This document shows positions 1 to 8,046 of a stretch of DNA of 28,793 nt, piece by piece. Below the pieces are notes generated by a model that saw nothing but the letters and a program-made list of their open reading frames with translations, had not been told where the DNA came from and made no database searches. The stretch's first letter is position 1; each line of letters opens with the position of its first letter. The DNA is from Candidatus Alcyoniella australis (lineage in GTDB: Bacteria > Lernaellota > Lernaellaia > JAVCCG01 > Alcyoniellaceae). Position numbers and translations under genes: made by a program. The stretch covers positions 1 to 28,793 of the forward strand of contig JAVCCG010000138.1 in the NCBI GenBank assembly GCA_030765605.1, in the 5' to 3' direction.

Positions 1-5
1 AAACC

Positions 6-785
6 ATGAAGTGGCTGAGCGTGATCTTGCTGTCCGCTGCTTTGGCATTGTTTTGCCCGGCCTGCGGCGATGACGACAATGCGGGCGAGGGTCCCCAAAC
101 ACAATCACCGGCTGATGTCGACAGCCCAACCAACGCGACACAGACCCCGGACGATCTTGGTTTGCAAATCGATCCGGATAAAGAGCATGCAACCTTTGAA
201 GACAACCTGATGATCAATGCCGTATTCAACAGGCGGGGTATCCACTACAACATCGAGTTTCTCGACCTGCTCGATCAACACGGTCTGATCGCCCCGGGGC
301 AGGCCGAGGTCTTCGACCTGCTGGGATTGCTCCAACTGAGCGTTAACGTAGAGTACGCCGATAATTACGACGTTCTCGCAGGCTTTGAACTCAGTGGGTT
401 GTGGAAGTTCCAGGAGTATGGCTCAGTACCTAACGGCGAGTACGGTTTCTACTGGGGGACCGACCCGTGGAATCTGCCGCCGGAGTCCGGCGACATGCTG
501 CAGGTCGTGCTATGGCTCAACCGCGACAGCGTCGAGGTACGCGCTAAGAGCGTGCTCGAATACATCGAGTTCGACGTCCAGGACGTGATCGAAGTCGACG
601 GTGGATCGGTCGGCGTCGCATTGGACGAGTGCGCAGAAATCTCGCTGCTGGCCTGGGGCATGGGTTTGGAAAGCAAGCATCTCGAGCTGCGGATGGATGA
701 TCGGTGCTGGTCCTTCGACTACAACGTAAAAATGGAGATGCCCAACTCGATCGTGGCCATGCGCTGGAATCCGTACAACTGGTAG
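6..785 (+). CDS. Putative lipoprotein of unknown function
   Basis: The 259-residue product opens with a lipoprotein signal peptide: basic start, hydrophobic core, then a cysteine at residue 20 in the context CPAC. The mature N-terminus is acidic (GDDDN) and is followed by a Thr/Pro/Gln-rich linker to about residue 55. The rest looks like a mixed alpha/beta domain with many Trp and Tyr and two late cysteines (near residues 209 and 233) that could form a disulfide. I recognise no family. The start codon is only six bases into the window, so its ribosome binding site cannot be judged, but the intact signal peptide supports this ATG. The gene is convergent with the next one, with 17 bases between stop codons. 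Envelope location is well supported; function is unknown. Confidence 0.8.
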   Translation: MKWLSVILLSAALALFCPACGDDDNAGEGPQTQSPADVDSPTNATQTPDDLGLQIDPDKEHATFEDNLMINAVFNRRGIHYNIEFLDLLDQHGLIAPGQAEVFDLLGLLQLSVNVEYADNYDVLAGFELSGLWKFQEYGSVPNGEYGFYWGTDPWNLPPESGDMLQVVLWLNRDSVEVRAKSVLEYIEFDVQDVIEVDGGSVGVALDECAEISLLAWGMGLESKHLELRMDDRCWSFDYNVKMEMPNSIVAMRWNPYNW

Positions 786-802
786 GCCGAACCGGATTCA
801 GG

Positions 803-1513
803 CTACTTGACCTTGAACGCCGCGATCCACAGCGGTCCGATGGCGCGCGCTCCGGTGATCCAGGAGCACTCCACCGCGTAGATCCAGTCGCCCTTGCGGC
901 GCAGGAGCACCAAGTTGTCCTGAGCGATCAGGCTTGATTTCCCGCCGGTCGAAAACACCGGGTAAAGGTCGATCCCGAATCGTATCTGAAGCGAACGCAC
1001 GAGGTCCGACTGCGGGTCATAGTCGCCGTTGAGCGCCAATTCCTGCAGCGTCTTGCGGATCGCATCCTGTGCTGCGCTGTCATCGGCATTTACGGCGAAC
1101 ATCTGCGCCACCGGACGCTGGATGTCCGAGGGATCGAGGTTGTAGCCGCTGATCGCCCTGATGTTGGCCTCGATCACTCGCTGACCCTCGGCGCTGCTGG
1201 GAGGCGAATCGATCAGGTGGATTGCCAGCGCCGCAAGCTCGGGGCTCATCACCGAACCCTCGGGGGTCACGCGATAGCTCAGGCCGATCAACGCGCCGTT
1301 GGCCATCTGTTGCAGATCCACGACATCGGCCTGCATGAATCCCTTGATAATTTCACAGGCCGTGGGGAAGCCGTAGTCCACCTCGCATTTAACCCGCGAC
1401 TGGATCTGCGCCAGCTCCTGTTCGCTCAGGTCGGGCATCTGCGACGCGTGTGAGATCGCCGGAAACATCAGAACTAACAGTGCGAAAAGCACGAATCCTG
1501 TAAAAAGCCTCAT
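803..1513 (-). CDS. Secreted protein of unknown function
   Basis: The 236-residue product has a clear Sec signal peptide (MRLF, a hydrophobic stretch, then a cleavage-like SHA-SQ near residue 24). The mature part is largely helical, with two cysteines near residues 43 and 53, and ends in a strand-rich segment with a conserved-looking Trp-rich tail (WIYAVECSW). I recognise no named domain. A GAGG lies seven bases or fewer before the ATG, and a promoter-like pair sits upstream on the minus strand (TTGACG at 1567-1572, TAGCCT at 1544-1549). It is divergent from the tolC-like gene, 137 bases away. Because the two genes do not share a strand, a functional link with TolC is only possible, not shown. 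Confidence 0.8.
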   Translation of the reverse strand: MRLFTGFVLFALLVLMFPAISHASQMPDLSEQELAQIQSRVKCEVDYGFPTACEIIKGFMQADVVDLQQMANGALIGLSYRVTPEGSVMSPELAALAIHLIDSPPSSAEGQRVIEANIRAISGYNLDPSDIQRPVAQMFAVNADDSAAQDAIRKTLQELALNGDYDPQSDLVRSLQIRFGIDLYPVFSTGGKSSLIAQDNLVLLRRKGDWIYAVECSWITGARAIGPLWIAAFKVK

Positions 1514-1543
1514 TTTTGCCTCGGGTATCGGTTGTCCGCAAAG

Positions 1544-1572
1544 AGGCTAGCCCACGGCGGGAGAATCGTCAA
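1544..1572 (-). promoter_or_regulatory. Candidate sigma70-type promoter for the secreted-protein gene
   Basis: On the minus strand TTGACG (1567-1572) and TAGCCT (1544-1549) are separated by 17 bases and lie about 30 bases above the ATG at 1513. The -35 matches consensus at five of six positions; the -10 matches at only three. Position and spacing support the call more than the -10 does. Confidence 0.45.
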
Positions 1573-1593
1573 TCGCGGCCGACAGGCCGATCC

Positions 1594-1622
1594 TTGACAT
1601 GACGCGGCGCGCCCAACAAACT
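1594..1622 (+). promoter_or_regulatory. Candidate promoter for the tolC-like gene
   Basis: An exact TTGACA lies at 1594-1599. With a 17-base spacer the -10 would be CAAACT (1617-1622), which is poor at three of six matches. The element is back to back with the minus-strand promoter of the neighbouring secreted-protein gene, so this 137-base gap appears to serve both genes. Confidence 0.4.
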
Positions 1623-1640
1623 TGTCAAATGCTTTTGACA
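1623..1640 (+). promoter_or_regulatory. Inverted repeat abutting the tolC ribosome binding site
   Basis: TGTCAAA (1623-1629) and TTTGACA (1634-1640) are perfect 7-base arms around a four-base loop. The next bases, GGAG at 1641-1644, are the ribosome binding site for the GTG at 1651. The repeat could be an operator just past the transcription start, or an RNA hairpin beside the binding site. Confidence 0.45.
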
Positions 1641-1650
1641 GGAGACGCGA

Positions 1651-3051
1651 GTGCATCTACCCCGTAATTTCGTCATTGTACTTTTCCTGATTTCAGTCCT
1701 GGCTGTGCCGCAGGCTTTCGCACAGTCCGCATCCCCGGACGCCGAACCCACGGCCCTGACCCTGGCCCAGGCGATCGAGATCTCGCTGGCCCACAACCTG
1801 GGTCTCGAGGGCGCGCAATACCAACGGCAGGCAGCGCGCTGGGCGATGTGGTACTCAGTGGCCGGCTATCTTCCCAACGCCAGCTTCAATACCAGCTACA
1901 CCCGACTGGACCCTGAGACGGTCGATAACGCCAACCAGGGCGTTAAAAGATCCGGGGACATGGCTGAGGCGTTTGGCATTGAGCTGAATCTCGAACCCTC
2001 GGCCTTTGAGGACAACTACAGCTCGAACATCACGGTGGTGCAACCGATCTTCAACGGCGGAGCCGAGATCGCCGCGATCCGCCTGGCCCGCGCCGCTTCC
2101 AAGCAAAGCGACCTGGCCTACGACGAGCAGATGCTCTCAACGGTGCGCGATACCAAGACCGCCTACTTTCAGGTGATGCAAGCATCCGCGCTTAAGCAGG
2201 TGTCTCAAGACGGACTGGCTCTGGCCACCGAAACCTTGCGTCTGTTCCAGGCGCAGTATGAGGTAGGGCAGGTCAGTCGTAGCGACGTGCTGCGCTGGGA
2301 GGCCCAGGCGGCCCAGGCCGAGGGGTCGATGATCGAGGCCGAGTCCGCTTACGAGCTGTCGATGATCGCCCTGGCCGAGGTGCTTGGCAGCGACCTGGCG
2401 ACGCGCTACATAATGCCAAAGCTCGAACTGTCAATCGATCCGCAACTTCAGCAGGCCGTACGCGCCGAGCTCGACGAGCTAAGCACGAGCGAACAGATCG
2501 ACGAGCTGATCGCCGACCATCCGGCGATCAAAGGGATCGAGCAAAGCGTGAAGATGCAATGCAGCAACGTCCAGCTCGCTTGGGCCACGATCCTGCCCAA
2601 ACTCAATTTCGCCTACAACTATTCCTGGCCCACGGACGACGACCTGCACCTCAACGGCGACGAGTCGTGGACCGCGATGCTGCAGCTCGAGGTCCCGCTG
2701 TTCACCGGACTGCGCGGCGTGACCGGCATCGGCAGGGAACGACGTAACCTGCATTTGGCACGGGTGGAACAGCAACAATTCCAACGCAGCTTTGTCCAGC
2801 AGGTTTACGCGGCCAGGCTGCAGCTCGACACGGCGTTGCGCAAGCTCGAGGCCGCGCGCAAGCAGGTCGATTTCGCCGAGGAGAACCTGCGCAACATGCA
2901 GGGCCGTAGCGAGGTGGGCATGGCGAGCAACCTGGAGCTGCTCGACGCGCAGGTCACCTACAACGGCGCGCGCTCTGATCTGGTCCGTGCGGTCAGCGAC
3001 TACTACATCGCGCTTTCGCTGTGGGAGTACATCCAGGCCCGCAGATACTGA
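1651..3051 (+). CDS. TolC family outer-membrane efflux channel protein
   Basis: The 466-residue product matches the TolC/OEP family in length and layout. It has a signal peptide cut near AFA-QS (residue 24), then the typical opening LTLAQAIEISLAHN and an AGYLPNASFNTSYTR-like segment. Two long coiled-coil halves follow, each with Gln/Ala/Glu-rich helices, and a second LAWATILPKLNFAYNYSW segment mirrors the first. TolC trimers form a beta-barrel in the outer membrane with a helical tunnel into the periplasm, and export drugs, proteins or metals when joined to a pump and an adaptor. The start is GTG with AGGAG six bases upstream. No adaptor (HlyD-type) or RND/ABC pump gene is in the window, so the partner is elsewhere or is shared. 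Family membership is very likely; the substrate is unknown. Confidence 0.93.
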   Translation: MHLPRNFVIVLFLISVLAVPQAFAQSASPDAEPTALTLAQAIEISLAHNLGLEGAQYQRQAARWAMWYSVAGYLPNASFNTSYTRLDPETVDNANQGVKRSGDMAEAFGIELNLEPSAFEDNYSSNITVVQPIFNGGAEIAAIRLARAASKQSDLAYDEQMLSTVRDTKTAYFQVMQASALKQVSQDGLALATETLRLFQAQYEVGQVSRSDVLRWEAQAAQAEGSMIEAESAYELSMIALAEVLGSDLATRYIMPKLELSIDPQLQQAVRAELDELSTSEQIDELIADHPAIKGIEQSVKMQCSNVQLAWATILPKLNFAYNYSWPTDDDLHLNGDESWTAMLQLEVPLFTGLRGVTGIGRERRNLHLARVEQQQFQRSFVQQVYAARLQLDTALRKLEAARKQVDFAEENLRNMQGRSEVGMASNLELLDAQVTYNGARSDLVRAVSDYYIALSLWEYIQARRY

Positions 3052-3094
3052 CAATTTTCGGCGCCTCCCCCCGCACTGAGGGTCGGCCCGATCC

Positions 3095-3123
3095 TTGACA
3101 GTCCGATTTTACACTTGTATTAA
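3095..3123 (+). promoter_or_regulatory. Candidate promoter for the CoA-transferase operon
   Basis: TTGACA at 3095-3100 and TATTAA at 3118-3123 are separated by exactly 17 bases: a perfect -35 and a four-of-six -10. They lie 70-100 bases above the ribosome binding site of the CoA-transferase A gene. The TTG of the -35 is in frame with that gene, so an automatic caller could mistake it for the start codon. Confidence 0.6.
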
Positions 3124-3193
3124 ATCCTGGTTGCTGTTTTCGGTCCTCGCCACATGCTGGCGACCACAACTCGAGTTTTCTGCGGAGGCGACC

Positions 3194-4204
3194 TTGAAAG
3201 AGCTTTTCGAGGGGCAGGGCCCCCTGTTCACCGATCCTGATCCCGACCACGCTCGTGAGCATTTTCGCAAAAAAGAACGCGGGCTGGTCAACAAACTAAT
3301 GCCCGTGAAACAGGCTGTCGAGCAATTGATCCACGACGGCGACTACCTGGCCGTGGGCGGATTCGGCGGCGTGCGCATTCCCACCAGCGTGTTGCACGAG
3401 ATCGTGCGCCAAGGGCGCAAGAACCTCGGGTTCTCGGGCCACACCTCAACCCACGACTGCCAAATTCTGGCCGCTGGCGAGTGCTTCGACCGCTGCGACA
3501 TCGCCTATATTATCGGACTCGAGGCCCGCGGGTTATCGCCGAACTCCCGCAGATATTTCGAGAGCGGCAAGGTCAAAGTCTGCGAATGGACCAACGCGGG
3601 CATGTACTGGCGCTATCAGGCAGCGGCCCTGGGCGTGCCATTCATACCCGGGCGCTCGATGCTGGGCACCGACACCAACGCGCACTCGGGCGCCAAGACC
3701 GTAGAGTGCCCCTATACCGGCAAGCCGATCGTGCTCTTTCCGGCGCTCTACCCGGACGTGGCGGTGATCCACGTACACGAGGCCGACATCTACGGCAACG
3801 CGCGAATCCGCGGCAACATCATCGCCGACCACACATTGGCCCGGGCCTCGAAACACGTGATCCTTACCACCGAGCGGCTGATCTCCTCCGATGAGATCCG
3901 TCGCGAGCCGGCATCGAACTGCATCCCGTACTTCTGCGTCGACGCGGTGTGCGTGGTGCCCTACGGCGCCTTTCCCTCGAACATGCCCTACCTCTACTTT
4001 TCCGACGAGGACCACCTCCGGCTGTGGCTCGATACCGAACGCGACGTACAGCAGCTGGACGAATTCGTGAAGAAGTACATCTACGGGACAAACGATTTCG
4101 AGGAATACCTACGGCTCTGCGGCGGATTGGAGCGCATGGCGCAGCTCGAGCGCCAGGAGCTGCTGATACCCGAGCCCGGCCAAGCGGCCGAGGAGGCGCT
4201 GTGA
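3194..4204 (+). CDS. CoA-transferase subunit A, glutaconate CoA-transferase (GctA) type
   Basis: This is the alpha subunit of a class I CoA-transferase, which moves CoA between an acyl-CoA donor and a free acid. The sequence follows glutaconate CoA-transferase GctA closely: GDYLAVGGFGG near the N-terminus, SRRYFESGKVKVCEW, a YQAAALGVPFIPGRSMLGTD segment, DVAVIHVHEADIYGNARI, ISSDEIRREP and the VDAVCVVPYGAFPS block. I chose TTG at 3194 because GGAGG (3184-3188) lies five bases before it. The longer reading from TTG 3095 would start inside a promoter -35 and add 33 residues that do not fit the family. The protein is then 336 residues, slightly longer than GctA through an N-terminal extension with DPDPDHAREHF. 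It overlaps the beta-subunit gene. The actual acid substrate cannot be told; IpdA of steroid-ring degradation is a related alternative. Confidence 0.9.
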   Translation: MKELFEGQGPLFTDPDPDHAREHFRKKERGLVNKLMPVKQAVEQLIHDGDYLAVGGFGGVRIPTSVLHEIVRQGRKNLGFSGHTSTHDCQILAAGECFDRCDIAYIIGLEARGLSPNSRRYFESGKVKVCEWTNAGMYWRYQAAALGVPFIPGRSMLGTDTNAHSGAKTVECPYTGKPIVLFPALYPDVAVIHVHEADIYGNARIRGNIIADHTLARASKHVILTTERLISSDEIRREPASNCIPYFCVDAVCVVPYGAFPSNMPYLYFSDEDHLRLWLDTERDVQQLDEFVKKYIYGTNDFEEYLRLCGGLERMAQLERQELLIPEPGQAAEEAL

Positions 4205-4974
4205 TGGCCGCGTACAACAGCATGGAACTGATGATCTGTGTAGCCGCGCGCTTTCTGCAAGACGGCAAGATCGCGACCATCGGCACGGGTGCTCCGTGCG
4301 CCGCGGCGATGCTCGCCCAGAAGACCCACGCGCCGAATCTCGTAATGATGTTCGAGGCCGGGGGAGTCGCGCCGATCCTGCCGACGATGCCGGTCTCGGT
4401 CGGCGATTCGCGCACCTACTACCGTGGCCTGATGGCCACCTCGATGCGCGACGTAATGGCCACCATGGCCCGCGGCATGGTCGATTACTGCTTCCTCGGC
4501 GGCGCCCAGATCGACGCCTACGGCAATATCAACTCGACGATGATCGGCGACGACTACGACGACCCAAAGGTCCGGCTACCCGGATCGGGAGGGGCCAACG
4601 ACCTGGCCTCAATGGCCTGGCACAGCATGGTGCTCACGGTCCACGACAAGCGGCGCTTTGTGGAAAAGATGTACTTCGTCACCACGCCGGGCTACCTCGA
4701 CGGACCCGGAGCGCGCGAGCGGGCCGGGCTGCCCCCGGATTCGGGCCCCTACAAGGTGATTACCGACCTGGCCGTGATGGGCTACAACGCCGATACCTGT
4801 CGAATGCAGGTCGAGTCGCTGCACCCCGGGGTCGATATGGAGCAAGTCCAGGCCAACACCAGCTTCGAGATCAAGTCTGCTCCCCAGATTACACAGACTG
4901 AGCCTCCCACAGCGCGGGATCTGGAGATTCTACGCACTGAGGTCGATCCGCACCGCTACATCATCGGACGCTGA
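4204..4974 (+). CDS. CoA-transferase subunit B, GctB type
   Basis: The 256-residue product is the beta subunit that carries the active site of class I CoA-transferases. FEAGGVAP at residues 50-57 places a glutamate at residue 51, close to the catalytic Glu54 of Acidaminococcus GctB, which forms the glutamyl-CoA thioester intermediate. Further family features are GTGAPCAAAMLAQ near the start, GGAQIDAYGNINSTMIG, LPGSGGANDLAS and VITDLAVMGYN. The ATG overlaps the stop of subunit A (TGATG) and AGGAGG sits at 4191-4196, so the two are translationally coupled, as expected for a 1:1 complex. The family fit is strong. The true acid could be glutaconate-like, a branched dicarboxylate, or a ring-derived acid such as the IpdAB substrate. 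Confidence 0.9.
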   Translation: MAAYNSMELMICVAARFLQDGKIATIGTGAPCAAAMLAQKTHAPNLVMMFEAGGVAPILPTMPVSVGDSRTYYRGLMATSMRDVMATMARGMVDYCFLGGAQIDAYGNINSTMIGDDYDDPKVRLPGSGGANDLASMAWHSMVLTVHDKRRFVEKMYFVTTPGYLDGPGARERAGLPPDSGPYKVITDLAVMGYNADTCRMQVESLHPGVDMEQVQANTSFEIKSAPQITQTEPPTARDLEILRTEVDPHRYIIGR

Positions 4975-5004
4975 TCAGGCGTATTCCTCTCGCTTGCCGA
5001 TGGT

Positions 5005-5034
5005 TTGCCCGACCCGCGGGCACTATGCTATTTT
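5005..5034 (+). promoter_or_regulatory. Weak promoter-like pair and hairpin upstream of fadH
   Basis: TTGCCC (5005-5010) and TATTTT (5029-5034) are 18 bases apart and each match consensus at four of six positions. A perfect 6-base inverted repeat, TGCCCG (5006-5011) with CGGGCA (5017-5022), overlaps the -35. It might be an operator, a weak terminator after the CoA-transferase genes (five Ts at 5031-5035, not directly adjacent), or chance. Confidence 0.3.
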
Positions 5035-5073
5035 TCGCGATTCTCACCTGATCATCCAATGGGAGTACGCCCT

Positions 5074-7086
5074 GTGAAACATCTGTTTTCGCCGATCACC
5101 ATCAACGGCATGACCCTTGCCAACCGCATCGTGATGCCGGCGATGCACCTGAACTACACGATGGGCGGCGAGGTCAGCGACCAGCTGATCGCGTTCTACG
5201 CCGAGCGCGCCGCGGGCGGAGCCGGCTTGTTGATTGTCGGCGGCTGCTCGATCGATAAGGCCGGCGGCGGCCCGATGCTGATCGGCCTGGACGAGCCGCG
5301 TTTCGAGCCCGGGCTCGAGCGCTTCGTTCGCGAGGTGGGGTCCGCAGGTGAGAAGGTCAAGCTCGGCGCTCAGCTCTACCACGCCGGACGCTACTCGTGG
5401 AGCATGCTCACCGGAATGCAGTCGATCAGCGCATCGGCTCTGCCCAGCCGCTACACCCACGAGATGCCGCGCGCGCTGACCCTCGACGAGATTCCAGAGG
5501 TTCAGCACAAGTTCGTCGCGGCTGCGCTACGCGCCCGCGATGTGGGCTTCGACTGCTGCGAGATCATCGCCTCGGCCGGCTACCTAATAAACCAGTTCCT
5601 CTCGCCGCTGGTCAATCAACGCGACGACGAGTACGGCGGATCGTTCGCCAACCGCGCGCGCTTCGGCATTGAGGTCGTGCAGCAGGTACGGCAGGCCCTG
5701 GGCCCGGACTATCCGTTGCTGGTGCGTGTGGCGGGCAACGATTTCATGGAAGGCGGGCAGGGCAGCGCCGAGACGATCCAGGTCGCGCAGCTCTACGTAG
5801 AGGCCGGAGCCGACTGCATCAACGTCACCGGCGGCTGGCACGAGACCAGGGTGCCGCAACTCACGATGAGCGTGCCGCGCGGTGCCTACGTCTACCTGGC
5901 CTCCGGGGTCAAACGCGCGCTGGACGTACCGGTGGTCGCCAGCAACCGCATTCCCGACCCGCTGTTGGCCGATCGGATCATCGCGCAGGGGCACGCCGAC
6001 CTGATTGGCATGGCCCGGCCGCTGATCGCCGATCCCGAGCTTCCCAATAAAGCGCGCCGCGGCGAAAGCAAATTGATCCGCAACTGCATCGCCTGCAACC
6101 AGGGCTGCTTTGACGCGGTGTTCGCCGGCATGCCCGTGGGCTGCATGGTCAACGCCCGGGTAGGCCGAGAGCACCAGGTGCAGCTGCGCCCCGCGGAACA
6201 CAAGCGCAAGGTGATTGTGGTGGGCGGCGGCCCGGCAGGCATGGAGGCGGCCCGTGTGGCCGCACTTTGCGGGCACCAGGTGGTGCTGTTTGAATCCGAA
6301 GATCAGCTCGGCGGACTGCTGCCGATGGCTGCCGCGCCCCCGGGACGCCAGGAGTTCAACGAGCTGACCCGCTACTTCCGTGAAACCCTGGCGCAGCTTG
6401 GCAATGTCGAGCTGCGGCTGGGAACCGAGGCGACTATCGACGAGATCGTCGCGGAACAGCCCGACGCGGTGATCATCGCCACCGGCGCCGAGCCGATCGT
6501 ACCCGAGTTCGCGCGCGACGCGGACCCGGCAAGGGTGCTGATGGCCCACGACGTGCTGAGCTCAAAACGGATCGTGCCCGGCGACGCGGTAATCATCGGC
6601 GCCGGTGCAGTGGGTTGCGAGACAGCGCTTTTCCTGGCTGACCGCGATACCATCGACCCGCAGACCGCATGCTTCCTGCTCGAACAGAAGGCTGAATCGC
6701 CCGAGCGCGTGCAGCAACTGCTCAACCAGTGTTCGCGCAAAATCGCGCTAATCGAAATGCAGGGCCGCATCGGCGCGGACATCGGCAAAACCACGCGCTG
6801 GACCGTGCTCAAGGACCTGCGACGCTATGGTGTTCGGACCCGCGTTAATAAGCGAGTGGTCGGATTGACGCAGAGCGGACTGCTGCTCGAATCCGACGGC
6901 ATGGAGCCCGAAGAGATGACCGCCGAGACGATCGTGATCGCGGTCGGATATCGCTCGCGGCCGAGCGCACTGTACAAACAACTGGAACAAAAGGGTATAA
7001 AGGGACTCCTGATAGGCGACGCCAAGGCCGCACGCAAAGTGCTTGAGGCTGTGCGCGAAGGGTTTGACGCGGCGAACGGACTGTGA
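5074..7086 (+). CDS. FadH-type NADH:flavin oxidoreductase / 2,4-dienoyl-CoA reductase
   Basis: The 670-residue product has nearly the length of E. coli FadH (672) and the same plan: an old-yellow-enzyme TIM barrel for FMN (about 1-335), a 4Fe-4S loop with Cys 338, 341, 345 and 357 (CxxCx3Cx11C), then FAD/NAD(P) Rossmann parts beginning at VIVVGGGPAG (about 380-390). Residues matching FadH catalytic Tyr166 and His252 are present at Tyr170 (AGYLINQF) and His256 (GGWHE). Such enzymes reduce C=C bonds conjugated to a carbonyl, usually in CoA thioesters; bile-acid enzymes BaiCD and BaiH and enoate reductases share the fold. I chose GTG 5074 with GGGAG at 5061-5065; the ATG at 5059 lies inside that region. 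It follows the CoA-transferase by 99 bases, suggesting a shared pathway. The substrate is unknown. Confidence 0.9.
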   Translation: MKHLFSPITINGMTLANRIVMPAMHLNYTMGGEVSDQLIAFYAERAAGGAGLLIVGGCSIDKAGGGPMLIGLDEPRFEPGLERFVREVGSAGEKVKLGAQLYHAGRYSWSMLTGMQSISASALPSRYTHEMPRALTLDEIPEVQHKFVAAALRARDVGFDCCEIIASAGYLINQFLSPLVNQRDDEYGGSFANRARFGIEVVQQVRQALGPDYPLLVRVAGNDFMEGGQGSAETIQVAQLYVEAGADCINVTGGWHETRVPQLTMSVPRGAYVYLASGVKRALDVPVVASNRIPDPLLADRIIAQGHADLIGMARPLIADPELPNKARRGESKLIRNCIACNQGCFDAVFAGMPVGCMVNARVGREHQVQLRPAEHKRKVIVVGGGPAGMEAARVAALCGHQVVLFESEDQLGGLLPMAAAPPGRQEFNELTRYFRETLAQLGNVELRLGTEATIDEIVAEQPDAVIIATGAEPIVPEFARDADPARVLMAHDVLSSKRIVPGDAVIIGAGAVGCETALFLADRDTIDPQTACFLLEQKAESPERVQQLLNQCSRKIALIEMQGRIGADIGKTTRWTVLKDLRRYGVRTRVNKRVVGLTQSGLLLESDGMEPEEMTAETIVIAVGYRSRPSALYKQLEQKGIKGLLIGDAKAARKVLEAVREGFDAANGL

Positions 7087-7096
7087 GGAGGCGAGG

Positions 7097-8026
7097 GTGA
7101 GAAGGCACAAAGAAGCCTTTGTCGAGAGTTTCGACGGGACACGCATCCACTACGTTTCCCAGGGCGAGGGCATGGCCATCGTCTGCTGCGACGGCATCGG
7201 CTGCGACGGCTACGCTTGGAAGTATCTGGCCGAACATTTCCGCGAGCGCTGCCGCATCGTGCGATGGCACTATCGCGGCCACGGCCAGAGCGAGACGCCG
7301 ACCGACCAGAACCTGCTGTCGATCGAGGATTGCTGCCGCGATCTGCTCACGGTGATGGACGACGATGGTATCGACAAAGCCGTGCTCGTCGGACACAGCA
7401 TGGGCTGCCAAGTGATCCTGGAGATGATGCGGATGGCGCCCGAACGCGTGCTGGCGATGGTTCCGGTCTGCGGCTCCTACGGCAGGCCGCTGGACACCTT
7501 CCACGACGACACCAAGTTGAAAAAGGCCTTCCCGTATCTCTATCCGTTGATCACCCTGTTCCCCGAACCGTTCGAGGCGATCTGGAAGCGGATCGTACCC
7601 ACGGAGCTGGCCTGGCAGATCGCGGTGCGCGGCGGCGAGATCAACGGGCACATGGTGCGCAAGAAAGACTTCATGCCCTACTTGCGGTACATCTCGACGA
7701 TCTCCCTACGGGTGTTCATCAAGATGCTCGACCACGCCTCGCGCCACAGCACCGAGTCGATCCTGCCGACGATCAAAGTCCCGGTGCTGATCGTAGCCGC
7801 GGAACACGACTCGTTTACACCGATGTGGCTCTCCGAACGGATGAACAAACTGATTCCCGGATCGGAGATGATCGTCATTCCCGAAGGGACCCATACCGGA
7901 CCGATCGAGATGCCCGACATGATCAACCTGCGGGTCGAGAAGTTCCTGGTCGAGCGCTTGCAATGGTGCCCCGAGCTGCCGCTCCAGCCCTCGACGGTCG
8001 TTACCACTGACAGGCTGATGGCCTAA
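7097..8026 (+). CDS. Alpha/beta hydrolase
   Basis: The 309-residue product is an alpha/beta hydrolase fold enzyme. The nucleophile elbow GHSMG puts Ser at residue 101, and the likely acid and base are Asp238 (VAAEHDSFTP) and His266 (GTHTGP). The early strand WHYRGHGQS is typical of the family. A long insert, about residues 130-200, forms a lid rich in Pro, Tyr and Phe, which suits a hydrophobic substrate. I chose GTG 7097: GGAGG lies at 7087-7091, right after the fadH stop, leaving ten bases between the genes. A thioesterase, C-C hydrolase or esterase would each fit the neighbouring CoA-transferase and dienoyl reductase. There is no signal peptide, so it is cytoplasmic. Fold is near certain, reaction is not. 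Confidence 0.88.
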   Translation: MRRHKEAFVESFDGTRIHYVSQGEGMAIVCCDGIGCDGYAWKYLAEHFRERCRIVRWHYRGHGQSETPTDQNLLSIEDCCRDLLTVMDDDGIDKAVLVGHSMGCQVILEMMRMAPERVLAMVPVCGSYGRPLDTFHDDTKLKKAFPYLYPLITLFPEPFEAIWKRIVPTELAWQIAVRGGEINGHMVRKKDFMPYLRYISTISLRVFIKMLDHASRHSTESILPTIKVPVLIVAAEHDSFTPMWLSERMNKLIPGSEMIVIPEGTHTGPIEMPDMINLRVEKFLVERLQWCPELPLQPSTVVTTDRLMA

Positions 8027-8046
8027 CCTAAACGAACGAGGCCCGG

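Noticed and set aside
2479-3054. A 191-codon minus-strand frame inside tolC
   Set aside because: TolC is clear in the other strand and the frame lacks any motif.
5584-6549. A 321-codon open frame on the minus strand inside the FadH-type gene
   Set aside because: It lies wholly antisense to a gene with intact catalytic residues and cofactor motifs, and its product is rich in His, Arg and Ala as expected for a shadow of GC-rich coding DNA.
7216-8010. A 264-codon plus-strand frame overlapping the alpha/beta hydrolase
   Set aside because: It overlaps a gene with a full catalytic triad in another frame, and its product is Arg- and Asp-rich without domain features.
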